DNA of 64,000 nt from Paenibacillus wynnii (GTDB lineage Bacteria > Bacillota > Bacilli > Paenibacillales > Paenibacillaceae). How positions within the stretch are numbered: the first letter of the stretch is position 1; every line of letters starts with the position of its first letter. The stretch is taken from the NCBI RefSeq assembly GCF_000757885.1, contig NZ_JQCR01000002.1, forward strand, positions 1,302,001-1,366,000, given 5' to 3'. A model generated the notes under the pieces. The model was not told the origin of the DNA. It saw only the letters and a program-made list of their open reading frames with translations, and did not search any database. The translations under genes were made by a program, and so were the position numbers. Shown here one piece after another: positions 36,313-49,420 of the stretch.

Positions 36313-36794
36313 AGACTGTTGCTGCTTTCCAGTACTTCGTCACGGGTCGCATCACGCCGCTGTTGTACTCGGCTCTGAACTTCCGGATCAAAGGCCCCGA
36401 TGATCTGAGCAGCCAGCAAGCCGGCATTGATAGCCCCCGCACGGCCGATCGCTACGGTTGCCACCGGAATTCCACCTGGCATCTGCACGATCGAGAGCAG
36501 CGAATCCAAACCGTTCAATGCCTTTGACTGTACAGGCACTCCTATTACAGGCAGCATCGTCTTCGCTGCCACCATTCCCGGAAGATGCGCCGCTCCGCCT
36601 GCTCCGGCGATAATCACCCGAAGACCGCGGCCTGCCGCTTCCTCCGCATAGCGGAACATCAAATCTGGAGTACGGTGTGCGGATACTACCTTTTTCTCAT
36701 AGGAAAGTCCCAACTCCTCAAGCACCTTACAGGCATGCTCCATTGTTTCCCAATCGGATTTACTGCCCATGATGACACCCACTTGCACAGACAT
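36309..36794 (-). CDS. purE: N5-CAIR mutase
   Basis: 161 residues, the usual size. [33 protein letters not shown] and [17 protein letters not shown] form the active site. First gene of purEKBCSQLFMNHD. Upstream lie the leader terminator, a guanine riboswitch and two PurBoxes. Confidence 0.96.
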   Translation of the reverse strand: MSVQVGVIMGSKSDWETMEHACKVLEELGLSYEKKVVSAHRTPDLMFRYAEEAAGRGLRVIIAGAGGAAHLPGMVAAKTMLPVIGVPVQSKALNGLDSLLSIVQMPGGIPVATVAIGRAGAINAGLLAAQIIGAFDPEVQSRVQQRRDATRDEVLESSNSL

Positions 36795-36843
36795 GATTCA
36801 ACCTACCTTCTGTTCAATGAATTGATATCTATTCCTCTAATCC

Positions 36844-36896
36844 GAAAAAAAAAGCCCGATTTCCAGACGCATTCTGATGCGGGAGGATCGGACTAC
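36844..36896 (-). terminator. Riboswitch expression-platform terminator of purE
   Basis: Minus-strand hairpin AGTCCGAT ... ATCGGGCT enclosing CGCATCAGAATGCG, followed by nine Ts. With guanine bound upstream this should stop transcription before purE. Confidence 0.85.
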
Positions 36897-37017
36897 TGCA
36901 GGAATTAGGAGAAAGCTGTCCCTCATGCCGGTTCATTCGACAGCAGAATACGCGGGAAAGCGACAGTAAAACTACCCGATTCTCGGGCGTTACTGATTGA
37001 ATCTATCATCCTATTTC

Positions 37018-37084
37018 CTCGTAGTCCGGTAATTTAAGGTTCCCGGGTAGAAACTTCCGGGCCATATCCCCGGTTTTATACGAG
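37018..37084 (-). promoter_or_regulatory. Guanine riboswitch of the purine operon
   Basis: P1 arms CTCGTA/TACGAG; conserved junction GGATATGG, GAAGTTTCTACC, and CCTTAAATTACCGGACTACG. The C in GACTACG is the ligand-pairing base of guanine-type aptamers (it is U in adenine ones). The two loops carry the expected kissing bases. Confidence 0.95.
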
Positions 37085-37098
37085 CTGTTCATAACTTT

Positions 37099-37128
37099 AG
37101 TTTAACAATGCCCTACACTCCATGTCAA
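37099..37128 (-). promoter_or_regulatory. purE operon promoter
   Basis: Minus strand TTGACA, 18 bp, TAAACT. The -35 directly abuts the first PurBox. Confidence 0.75.
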
Positions 37129-37131
37129 CTT

Positions 37132-37175
37132 AAACACGAACATTGTCAAATAGTCTCTATAAATTGTTCGCTTTT
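37132..37175. promoter_or_regulatory. Two inverted PurBoxes (PurR operator)
   Basis: Plus strand AAACACGAACATT (37132-37144) and, inverted, AAAAGCGAACAAT (37163-37175). Each has the CGAA core, 11 and 12 of 13 bases of AWWWCCGAACWWT. CGAA and TTCG cores start 30 bp apart. Confidence 0.85.
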
Positions 37176-37261
37176 GGACGATTCAAATTCTTAATAATCG
37201 CTTATTCTGTCGAAAGAGAGTTCAATCAGCCACTTGTTGATTGATATATGGTCTTTTATAG

Positions 37262-37288
37262 AAAAAAGGGGAACGCAACGGGCGCTCC
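37262..37288 (-). terminator. Terminator of the UspA gene
   Basis: Minus-strand GGAGCGC-CCGTT-GCGTTCC, then CCTTTTTTC; 17 nt after the stop. Confidence 0.75.
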
Positions 37289-37304
37289 TCTTCTTAACAT
37301 CTAT

Positions 37305-37748
37305 TTATTTAACAACCAGCACCGGGATACGGGCGCTCTGCACTACGTTATGACTAACGCTGCCCAGAACAAACTCACGAATTCCTCCCAAACCACGACT
37401 GCCGATTACAATTACATCCACATCTTGTTGTTTGGCATATCTCAAAATGATTTCTGCAGGTGAACCCTGTAAAAGCTCAACCACCGCATTCAGCCCTTCA
37501 GCTTCCAGTCGGCTCTTCACTTCCTCAGTTGTCTGCACTGCCAGATCATAATAATCTTTGTTCACGGAAGCCGGTAGAGGCGCGAGAGCTTCCCCAATGA
37601 AAAATCTCGGGAAATCAAATGCGTGTACGACATGAAGTACGGAATCAGGAGTTACCTTTGCCAGTTCTATTGCGCGCTCCAATGCCTTATTGGCAGCCTT
37701 AGAACCATCGTAGGCGAGTAGAATTTTAGAGAATAACATGTACGCCAC
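37305..37748 (-). CDS. Universal stress protein, UspA family
   Basis: 147 residues. KILLAYDGSKAANKALERAIELA at the start and the ATP-binding signature GSRGLGGIREFVLGSVSHNVV (edges GSRGLGG and SVSHNVV) at the end identify an ATP-binding Usp. Role in stress survival is known for the family; the trigger is not. Single gene with its own terminator. Confidence 0.9.
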   Translation of the reverse strand: MAYMLFSKILLAYDGSKAANKALERAIELAKVTPDSVLHVVHAFDFPRFFIGEALAPLPASVNKDYYDLAVQTTEEVKSRLEAEGLNAVVELLQGSPAEIILRYAKQQDVDVIVIGSRGLGGIREFVLGSVSHNVVQSARIPVLVVK

Positions 37749-37793
37749 CTCATTTTCTGTTTTGTCTAACTAAAAAGGGATTGATAATGCCGT

Positions 37794-38057
37794 TCATCTT
37801 AAAAAATAACTATAGAGCAGGACATTCAGCAGAAGCAGCAAAGGAACTCCGATCCTAAAGGATGTATGTTGCGTCTTATGGCGCTTGCGGTACATGGCAA
37901 TTAACACACCTAACGCCCCGCCCATCCCTGCCAGCAAAAACAGCGTTTTCTCAGGGACGCGCTGCCGCCTTTTACGGGCCTTGTTCTTATCCTCGGACAT
38001 GACCACATAACCTATAATGTTGATAACCACGAACCACGACATGACAACATTGACCAT
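37794..38057 (-). CDS. DUF1294 membrane protein
   Basis: 87 residues with three hydrophobic segments. KRRQRVPEKTLFLLAGMGGALG followed by MYRKRHKTQH is the DUF1294 pattern (shown by parts). Family function unknown. It lies 45 nt upstream of the UspA gene on the same strand. Confidence 0.8.
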   Translation of the reverse strand: MVNVVMSWFVVINIIGYVVMSEDKNKARKRRQRVPEKTLFLLAGMGGALGVLIAMYRKRHKTQHTSFRIGVPLLLLLNVLLYSYFLR

Positions 38058-38138
38058 TCCTTCCGGCTCCTCCTCCTTGCATCCTACCTACCTATATTAT
38101 ATTACCCTTTTCGCCAAAAGACCAATTATCCTTACACT

Positions 38139-39365
38139 TCATGACACGTCCTTCATCCATACCCATGACAATACCGCAGCAAACGCCGCCGCAACCGCAC
38201 CTAGCCAAAAGCCTCCAGTCAAACCATACACAGAGCTTATCCACCCTGCCACAAACGGTCCTCCCGACATGCCTATCGCATATACCGCCTGATAAAAGCC
38301 CATCGCTGTTGCACGCTTATATGGAGCAATACCAGACACCGACTTACCCAGCAACAGCGGAAAAATAAGTCCCTGCATAAATCCATTCCCGATCTGTGTC
38401 GCACATAATGCACCAAGGGTCGGCATCGATGGAATAAGCAGAGTGAACAACGCACTCCCCGCATAACCCAACATCAAAGTGCCCCTATCCCCCAACCGTT
38501 TTCCGAAAAAACGCGAACCATAAAGTGTCGCCACCGCATGCGGGACCATAAATGCCAACGTCAACCAGCCCAGACTTTCTTTACTCGCGCCGATATTGAG
38601 TGCCTGATTAGGGGTATAACCAAACATCGTAATAAACAGAACACAGTGTGCCAGCACAGATAACAACGATACACGGACCAGCAGAGGTTCTTTCATAACA
38701 CCCGTGAGATCCTTGAGTTTAACCGCACTTTCCCTTTTCTCCGGTCTCTGTTCTGGCAGTCGTAAAGCAAGCAGAAGTGCAACGAAGGCTACAAGCCCTC
38801 CAATTAAAAAAGGTGCATTCCAACCCCAGTGCTCTACCATATATCCGCTGATCATCATACTCGTTAGTTGGGCAATTACAGTAGTAAACTGCAGCATCCC
38901 CATTGCCCGGCCAGCTTCCTCTTTCGGAAAATACCCCGCGAACATCACAGAATACACGACCCAGGCAGAGGCAGCAATACCGGATACAGCACGAGCGGCC
39001 AACGCCCATCCCGGCTGTACTCCCCACATAAATAGAAGACAGCTTGCTCCGCTAGCGATCAGACCGAGAAAAATAAACGGCCTCCGCCGATTCATATAAT
39101 CTGAGCCGATGCCAATAGGTAAACGAAATAAAATCTGCATTAGTCCATATACACCAAGGACCATCCCCACCATAACATAGGAGGCACCCAAGTGCTCCAC
39201 GTAGGGAGAAAGCACGGGAACGTAGATATAGGAAGAGAACCAGAATAAAAAAACGATACCTAAAAAATAAAACCGGCTGCTCCCTATCCTCTTTGAGGTC
39301 TCTAGAGCCTTCGACTGACCCGTTTGTATTTGACCCACCACTTTTGTCACCCGCCCCGTTATCAT
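38139..39365 (-). CDS. MFS transporter
   Basis: 408 residues with about twelve membrane segments in two halves. Loop 2-3 motif GIGSDYMNRRRPFIFLG is the MFS signature. Drug/metabolite efflux is typical for this group, but the substrate cannot be told. The true start may be a few codons further in. It lies 33 nt after topB. Confidence 0.88.
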   Translation of the reverse strand: MITGRVTKVVGQIQTGQSKALETSKRIGSSRFYFLGIVFLFWFSSYIYVPVLSPYVEHLGASYVMVGMVLGVYGLMQILFRLPIGIGSDYMNRRRPFIFLGLIASGASCLLFMWGVQPGWALAARAVSGIAASAWVVYSVMFAGYFPKEEAGRAMGMLQFTTVIAQLTSMMISGYMVEHWGWNAPFLIGGLVAFVALLLALRLPEQRPEKRESAVKLKDLTGVMKEPLLVRVSLLSVLAHCVLFITMFGYTPNQALNIGASKESLGWLTLAFMVPHAVATLYGSRFFGKRLGDRGTLMLGYAGSALFTLLIPSMPTLGALCATQIGNGFMQGLIFPLLLGKSVSGIAPYKRATAMGFYQAVYAIGMSGGPFVAGWISSVYGLTGGFWLGAVAAAFAAVLSWVWMKDVS

Positions 39366-39398
39366 GCCGAGAAAGCCCCTTGCAATTGACTCTGAATT

Positions 39399-41537
39399 TT
39401 AAGTATTATCTTTTTTACCTTCCAGTGCAGCCTTCAGTAGGTCTCCAAGGTTCGAGCCGATGCTCTCCGGTTTGCTATATTGCTGAACCAGCTTCTGTTG
39501 CTCCCGCTTGTTGATATGCTTATGATCTTTGTCCATGGTCTCTGTAATTCCACAGCCAAGGCATTGCACAAACAAGCCTGCTTTACCTTCTTTCAGCTCC
39601 ATTTTCTTATGGCACTGCGGGCACCGCCGGTTCGACAACCGTTTTTCACCTGCACGGGTATAGCCGCAATTATCGGCAGGGCATATTAACATCTTGCCTC
39701 GTTTGCTCTTCTTCTCCAGCAGACGTGTGCCACATTCAGGGCAATGACTGCTGGAGACATTATGCGGTTGATATTCTACTTCGCTGATTTTGACACCGGA
39801 GACGAGCTCCTGAGCCATACTGCGGATACCTTGCAAAAATGACTCTGGGCTCCCTTGACCGCGGGCGATTTTCTCCAGATCAGCTTCCCAACGCGCCGTT
39901 AAATCGGGTGTACGTAGCTGCGCCGCTACCAGACCGATCAGTTGCTTCCCTTTTCCTGTTGGATGCAGCAGAGTCCCTTGACGTTCAATCGTATCGGAGC
40001 TTACCAGCTTCTCAATAATATCCGCACGGGTTGCCGGAGTTCCCAGACCATGCTTCTCCATTTGTGTCAGCAGCGAAGCTTCATTGTAACGCTTCGGCGG
40101 CTGCGTTCGTCCCGCACGAACCATACAGCGTCTTATGGTAACTGCGTCTCCCTCTTGCAACTCCGGCAGCTTCACACTGTTGGCTGCAGGTTCATCAGCC
40201 GAATTCTCGTCATCCTCTTCATTACTTAAATCTCCGCCGTATACCTCACGCCAGCCTGCATCTTTTACCGTAGTTCCTTTTACGTATAAGCTCTCGCCTA
40301 CCACATTAACAGTCACGGCTACTGCATCATAACGGGCCGGCGGATAAAACAGACTTATAAAACGCCGCACAATCAAATCGTACAGCTTACGCTCCTCATT
40401 GCTTAGCCCATTCAAAATCAGCGTCTGCTCCGTAGGAATTATCGCATGGTGATCACTTACCTTGCTGTCATCCACAATCCGCTTCGTGATGGGTAACGGT
40501 CTACGCAGCAAAGGACGTGCCAGAGCAGCATAAGGTCCTACCGCCACACTATCCAGCCGTTCCTTAAGTGTACCTGTCATATCAGAAGTCAGATAGCGGC
40601 TGTCGGTACGCGGATATGTAACCAGTTTGTGCTGCTCATACAGACGCTGAAGTACACTGGAGGTCTGCTTGGCCGAGAAGCCAAACTTCCTGTTGGCATC
40701 ACGCTGAAGCTCTGTCAGATCATAGGCGAGCGGATGCGGCTCGATCTTTTCACTTTTTTGCACCTTCGTTATACGTCCATTTCCTTCGGTGAGCTTATGA
40801 CTTAAGCTCAGTGTTTTCTCTTTCTCAAAAATACGCCCGTCTCCGTTACTTCCCCGCCACCCGGCTTGAAAATGCCCGAAGTCTACAGTAATTGTATCAA
40901 AATCCTGTGAACGGAAGCCCGTAATTTCTCCTTCACGGTCCATGATCATCCCGAGTGTCGGTGTCTGTACCCGACCTGCTGAGAGGGGAGCACCGAACTT
41001 GCAAGTAAGAGCCCGCGTTACGTTAAGCCCGATCATCCAATCGGCTTCTGCACGGCAGCGGGCAGATTGATATAAACGTTCGAAATCTTTTCCCGGTTTT
41101 AGCGCTGCGAAACCTTCCACAATAGCCTTATCCGTTTGCGAGGATATCCACAGCCGCCGGAACGGTTTTTTCCATCCCGCCATATTCATAATCCAACGCG
41201 CAAGCAATTCACCTTCCCGCGCAGCATCCGTTGCCACAATCAGTTCCTCGATATCCTGCCTTTTCATAAGATACTGTACCGCCTTGTACTGTTGACCGGT
41301 CTCACGCAGCACCTTCAGCTTCATTGTTTCCGGGAGAATAGGCAGGTCTTCCATAGCCCACGTCGCAAATTTATGATTATAATCCTCAGGCTCCGCAAGT
41401 CCCACCAGATGGCCTAAGGCCCAAGTAACTACATATATCGGACCTTCAAAATAACTTTTTTGTTTATCCCTACATCCCATTACCCGAGCTATTTCCCGCG
41501 CAACGGATGGCTTCTCCGCCAATACCAATACTTTCAT
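39399..41537 (-). CDS. topB: DNA topoisomerase III
   Basis: 712 residues. Toprim domain at the start (VLVLAEKPSVAREIARVMG, ATDAAREGELLARWI), active-site Tyr in VTYPRTDSRYLT, and two C-terminal zinc motifs (CPECGTRLLEKK ... CPADNCGY; CPQCHKKMELKEG ... CLGCG). A type IA enzyme that decatenates DNA. No partner gene in the neighbourhood. Confidence 0.95.
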   Translation of the reverse strand: MKVLVLAEKPSVAREIARVMGCRDKQKSYFEGPIYVVTWALGHLVGLAEPEDYNHKFATWAMEDLPILPETMKLKVLRETGQQYKAVQYLMKRQDIEELIVATDAAREGELLARWIMNMAGWKKPFRRLWISSQTDKAIVEGFAALKPGKDFERLYQSARCRAEADWMIGLNVTRALTCKFGAPLSAGRVQTPTLGMIMDREGEITGFRSQDFDTITVDFGHFQAGWRGSNGDGRIFEKEKTLSLSHKLTEGNGRITKVQKSEKIEPHPLAYDLTELQRDANRKFGFSAKQTSSVLQRLYEQHKLVTYPRTDSRYLTSDMTGTLKERLDSVAVGPYAALARPLLRRPLPITKRIVDDSKVSDHHAIIPTEQTLILNGLSNEERKLYDLIVRRFISLFYPPARYDAVAVTVNVVGESLYVKGTTVKDAGWREVYGGDLSNEEDDENSADEPAANSVKLPELQEGDAVTIRRCMVRAGRTQPPKRYNEASLLTQMEKHGLGTPATRADIIEKLVSSDTIERQGTLLHPTGKGKQLIGLVAAQLRTPDLTARWEADLEKIARGQGSPESFLQGIRSMAQELVSGVKISEVEYQPHNVSSSHCPECGTRLLEKKSKRGKMLICPADNCGYTRAGEKRLSNRRCPQCHKKMELKEGKAGLFVQCLGCGITETMDKDHKHINKREQQKLVQQYSKPESIGSNLGDLLKAALEGKKDNT

Positions 41538-41639
41538 AACGCTCCCCTTTCCATTTCGAATTTATTATAGCATTTTTAAGATTATTTTCAGTTAAGCTTG
41601 CTATAGTCATTCAAAGTTAATTAGGCAGATACCGTGGTT

Positions 41640-41712
41640 ATGGCTATCCTGCTGCTACTCCTATCCTGCTGCTTTCTGCTGTTCACCTGTTGTTTTGCTG
41701 CTGCTTTCCTGC
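41640..41712. repeat. CTG-rich low-complexity tract
   Basis: Irregular runs of CTGCTG and TTTCCTGC downstream of topB's start side. No coding frame or hairpin of note. Apart from this tract and the palindrome array, the 41538-41980 gap shows nothing. Confidence 0.6.
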
Positions 41713-41755
41713 ATTCTCCCTAATGTTACCTACGTAAAGTCGCCAGCAATAATAC

Positions 41756-41942
41756 TTAGTTGTACTTTCTACACTTAATACATAAGGTTTGCAAGAATAT
41801 TACGTTATAGGTGTATTTTCTGCAGCTATTTTCACTGGTTACAGCGTTAAGTAGGGGAACCTCGGGGAATAACTGCACCAAATACACTTATATTCACTTT
41901 GCGAGTTAACTTACAGAGAATAAGTGTATAAAGTGCAGTTAA
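41756..41942. repeat. Four-palindrome phased repeat, copy 3 (type alpha)
   Basis: Units 41756-41778, 41807-41829, 41869-41891 and 41920-41942, centres 41767, 41818, 41880 and 41931: spacings 51, 62, 51 bp. Central triplets read TTT, TTT, CAA, AAA, so the first two units face the last two. Confidence 0.88.
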
Positions 41943-41980
41943 GTTGGCTTAACCTCATACGTACTTCTTCAGATATTCTA

Positions 41981-42523
41981 TTAGATCGCTTTAAAATCTA
42001 GACAAGCCTCAAAAAACACTTTTTCATTTTCATCACTCTGACCGCGAATAAACACTCCTTCACTAGTTACCGGTGAACGTAAAATACTAATTTCATCTCC
42101 GTACTTGGCCTCCTGCAAATAAGTTATTCGGAAATGTTGGAGTTCAGCAAACTCCCATTCGGATATAGAAAGTACATCACAGCATATATCACCATAACGA
42201 GCATTGTTCAAATGACCATTATTATCAAGCCCACTGTATTTCACCGGATATTGAAAAACTTCCTCCATAGGAACGTTCGTAGGGATTGTCACTTTATTCG
42301 GGATATCTCCTACGGAATCACCAGAGTAGGGTTCCACTTGAATAGGAAGTGCAGTGGGACGAAGAATTTTGCGTTTATCAATATCCACGAGTGCCCACAC
42401 TGAACGAGCAGTTACAACTTCTTCACCCTTATCATCAGATATTCTATAATTCGCTGCCACAGTGGCCCTTTGGTTCCTTTACTCCAGGTACGGATGGTTA
42501 GAAGGTCATTCTGTTTAGGTCCG
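41981..42523 (-). pseudogene. Acyl-ACP thioesterase remnant, 5' truncated and frameshifted
   Basis: The open frame from GTG at 42460 gives 159 residues with YRISDDKGEEVVTARSVWAL, KYSGLDNNGHLNNARYGD and hot-dog features of the C-terminal two thirds of acyl-ACP thioesterases (normally about 250 residues). Just upstream, another frame reads PKQNDLLTIRTWSKGTKGPLWQR, the expected preceding residues, and it joins the main frame only if one base is restored near 42450. Beyond 42523 the similarity stops, and 200 bp later the rRNA operon begins. The stop TAA at 42479-42481 closes the main frame. A sequencing error could explain the shift but not the missing N-terminus. Confidence 0.75.
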
Positions 42524-42559
42524 CGCCCCTAGCCTGTTTAACTTTTTACATTTTAAGCT

Positions 42560-42675
42560 GTATCCACATTTAAATCTACACTATCCACATATATTGGGGA
42601 TTACTATAACATCTCATTTCTTATCCACATGTTAGTAACTTTTGAATCTCTGTATTAAATTTCAAGTTATCCACA
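42560..42675 (+). promoter_or_regulatory. Cluster of four DnaA-box-like 9-mers
   Basis: GTATCCACA (42560), CTATCCACA (42581), TTATCCACA (42621) and TTATCCACA (42667), all on the plus strand. The last two match the DnaA consensus exactly, the first two differ at the first base. It lies between the 5S terminator and the thioesterase remnant. Confidence 0.6.
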
Positions 42676-42695
42676 ATCTATACAGCTTATATTGG

Positions 42696-42732
42696 ACACA
42701 AAAAACCACTGTTGAATAAATCAACAGTGGTC
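42696..42732 (-). terminator. rRNA operon terminator
   Basis: Minus-strand ACCACTGTTGA-TTTA-TCAACAGTGGT, then TTTTTTG; directly after 5S rRNA. Confidence 0.92.
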
Positions 42733-42737
42733 TCATG

Positions 42738-42855
42738 TGCTTGGCAACGTCCTACTCTCCCAGGACCCTTCGGTCCAAGTACCATCGGCGCTGGAGGTCT
42801 TAACGGTCGTGTTCGGGATGGGTACGCGTGGAACCCCTCCGCTATCGCCACCAAA
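42738..42855 (-). rRNA. 5S ribosomal RNA
   Basis: Minus-strand TTTGGTGGCGATAGC to GGACGTTGCCAAGCA, about 117 nt, with the paired ends and CCGAACACG loop typical of 5S. Ends estimated by eye. Confidence 0.95.
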
Positions 42856-42871
42856 CGGCAGGCTTGATCGC

Positions 42872-42905
42872 CTGAAAACTGAATCCGAAACAAATCTGCG
42901 TTTAG
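42872..42905 (-). other. 23S processing stalk, 3' arm
   Basis: Nearly complementary to 46001-46035 in the 16S-23S spacer (shared blocks CTAAACGCA, GTTTCGG, CAGTTTTCA). Together they should form the RNase III stem that brackets 23S rRNA. Confidence 0.75.
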
Positions 42906-42914
42906 ATATTTGGA

Positions 42915-45838
<2,924 letters not shown>

Positions 45839-46122
45839 TCACTCCGGTGTTTGGCTTGTTCGCTCATCTTGTTTTGAATGATGCTCGTGGAAAACCACTC
45901 GCAAGGTATTCAAAGCCAAAGGTCGCTTCACAATCCAAAACCTTCGTTTCCAGCTAATAACTAATTTACTTGTTTGCACAAGTTATAGCTAAAAGATGTT
46001 CTAAAACGCAAATTCGTTTCGGTATCCAGTTTTCAAGGATCAAGTTTCTGTTAATTTTGGGTCGATCACGAATGTGTCGATCAAAATTACAGACAAGTTT
46101 AAAAATGAGAGCTTAAACTCTC

Positions 46123-46145
46123 AAAACTGAACAACGAGTGAGTGG
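46123..46145 (-). other. 16S processing stalk, 3' arm
   Basis: A 23-base perfect complement of 47893-47915 in the leader, with GAACAACGAGTGAGTG at its heart. The two arms pair across 16S rRNA and should be cut by RNase III. The rest of the spacer holds the 23S 5' arm (46001-46035). Confidence 0.85.
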
Positions 46146-46220
46146 TTCGAACCTTCAAGGGTCCTTATAGAAGCTTAACGCTTCTGTTCGAATGTTTCCG
46201 TTACAGGAAACGATTCTCCA

Positions 46221-47783
<1,563 letters not shown>

Positions 47784-47967
47784 ATTTAGAAAGAGCGATT
47801 GCTCATTTTTGAAACATCTGACGAGAATTAAAAAATTCTCTGATCATGGTCTTCAAGAAGTCCATGATTTTGGATTTTACTCTCGTAAAATCCCACTCAC
47901 TCGTTGTTCAGTTTTCAAAGATCAAGTTCTCGTTGTCGGCGGTTAATGTCTCACCAGCAACTCTTAT

Positions 47968-48082
47968 AATATATCATATCCAACCGTGTAATGCAAGCTC
48001 TTTTTTCAACTTCTTTTTCGAGCTCGGCATCAACATTTCTTGGCCGGAATAAGAATATATCATGTATAGAAATCAATTGCAA
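47968..48082 (-). promoter_or_regulatory. Tandem rRNA promoters P1 and P2
   Basis: P1: TTGCAA, 17 bp, TATATT (48054-48082). P2: TTGCAT, 17 bp, TATATT (47968-47996). Both share the same -10 and spacing. Leader 47784-47967 contains the 16S processing arm (47893-47915). Confidence 0.85.
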
Positions 48083-48189
48083 GCTTTTTTTGAATGACTT
48101 CTTTTTAGTTCATCATTCATTGGTGTAGGCAAATCTCTGATAACGCTTTCTTATAATAACTCAATACTAGCTCAAAAATCAACCATTAC

Positions 48190-48231
48190 ACAAAAATAAA
48201 AACAACCTGCTTAATAGTTAAGCAGGTTGTT
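48190..48231 (-). terminator. Terminator of the transglutaminase-like gene
   Basis: Perfect arms AACAACCTGCTTAA/TTAAGCAGGTTGTT, 3-nt loop, then TTTATTTTTG on the minus strand. Confidence 0.9.
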
Positions 48232-48259
48232 CATTTATCACGTTTACTTTTAATTTGTA

Positions 48260-49069
48260 TTAGTAGAATTTAGCCGAGGTATATTTGCTGGAGCTTTTGA
48301 TTAATTCGGCTGTTTTCTTGTTCTTTATCAATCCAGCATCTACTGTTGTATCAACGGTTACCCATTTCCCATTCAGTAGAACTTCATTCCAAGCATGGTA
48401 CTCACTAACATAACTCGTGTTGCCCATTACCAATTTGGCTGGAATGTCTACGCTACGTAGCATCGCAGCGAACAAGGAAGAGTAATCATAACAAATACCT
48501 TTTTTGTTCGTGATCGTATTATTAATATTAGGGATGTAATCCGTAGCAACATTGGCTGCCAATGTGTAGTCATACTGTACGTTCTTAACGATGTAGTTAT
48601 AGATTGCTTTCACTTTGTCTTCATCTTTGGTCAGGCCTTGTGTCAGTTGTTGAGCTTTCTGGATGGCTTTATCTGAGGAATTCCATTTAATATTCTGAAC
48701 AGAATTCAAATATACAACATTAGTATTGCTTAGAGATAAGTCAACTTCTTCAGAGTATATCACTCTGTACTTGTTGCCTGTTGTGTTCTCAAGAACTGAC
48801 ACCTTGTAAGAACCATTACCTTGTTGGAGGGGGAAAACTTCGGTTTGATTAGAGGATACCAGGTTATAAGTGTAGCTGCTATTATCCTTAGTAATCATTA
48901 GCTTGGTACGTTTATTCGACGGCACTTCATATTGTACTCCAATTACACCTTCAGCTAACTTTGACGTGTTCAACCAAGTGGTATCGGTAGTTGCTGCTTC
49001 TGCTGTAGTAACCTGTACTGAGGTAACTAACACGAATAGTGTCATTAACATGAAATAGAACTTCTTCAT
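48260..49069 (-). CDS. Secreted transglutaminase-like protein under c-di-GMP control
   Basis: 269 residues. Signal peptide MKKFYFMLMTLFVLVTSV ending near AEAATT. A beta-rich N-terminal part is followed by a transglutaminase core at about 165-260: catalytic Cys in KKGICYDYSSLFAAML, His in EYHAWNEVLLNG, Asp in WVTVDTTVDAG. These domains in Firmicutes act as proteases or cross-linkers in the envelope. SD AAAGGAG lies 8 nt before the ATG and immediately follows the second riboswitch aptamer. No wall anchor is visible. Confidence 0.85.
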   Translation of the reverse strand: MKKFYFMLMTLFVLVTSVQVTTAEAATTDTTWLNTSKLAEGVIGVQYEVPSNKRTKLMITKDNSSYTYNLVSSNQTEVFPLQQGNGSYKVSVLENTTGNKYRVIYSEEVDLSLSNTNVVYLNSVQNIKWNSSDKAIQKAQQLTQGLTKDEDKVKAIYNYIVKNVQYDYTLAANVATDYIPNINNTITNKKGICYDYSSLFAAMLRSVDIPAKLVMGNTSYVSEYHAWNEVLLNGKWVTVDTTVDAGLIKNKKTAELIKSSSKYTSAKFY

Positions 49070-49085
49070 GGATAAAACTCCTTTC

Positions 49086-49160
49086 GGTAGCTGGCTGTCA
49101 TCCTTTCGGGAAGACCCTTTAGCTTTGCGTCCCTACCTTTCGATAGGTTTGCCGTTATCG
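49086..49160 (-). promoter_or_regulatory. c-di-GMP-I riboswitch, second aptamer
   Basis: GGCAAACC-TATC-GAAA-GGTAGGGACGCAAAGC, then CCCGAAAGG and CAGCCAGCTACCG. The GAAA tetraloop and GGGACGCAAAGC are GEMM-I hallmarks. It ends within a few bases of the SD of the transglutaminase gene, so it may act on translation. Confidence 0.88.
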
Positions 49161-49229
49161 TTGTAGCTTTATCTACATCTACTAGAATCATAGGAGCGAG
49201 TAGATTAAAACAAAAAAAGCCTCTTTATT

Positions 49230-49305
49230 CGGTAGCTGGCTGCCATCCTTTCGGGAAGGCCCTTTAGCTTTGCGTCCCTATCTTTCGATAGGTTTGCCGT
49301 TATCG
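49230..49305 (-). promoter_or_regulatory. c-di-GMP-I riboswitch, first aptamer
   Basis: Same elements as the second aptamer, about 70 of 75 bases alike. Downstream (49205-49215) a GAGGC and seven Ts suggest a terminator after it. Upstream, TTGAGT with TAATAT at 16 bp may be its promoter (minus strand, about 49330-49358). Confidence 0.88.
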
Positions 49306-49420
49306 TGTTTAGCTTTATATCTATTATATTACCATGTTTTCGGTAATACTCAATAGACTGGTTGATAGAATCCTCTATTTTATAATTATATTTTACGATA
49401 ATTCAAATTCTCTACATTAT

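Noticed and set aside
46141..46155. Possible tRNA T-arm GGTTCGAACC in the 16S-23S spacer
   Set aside because: It is a short palindrome with no acceptor, D or anticodon stems around it.
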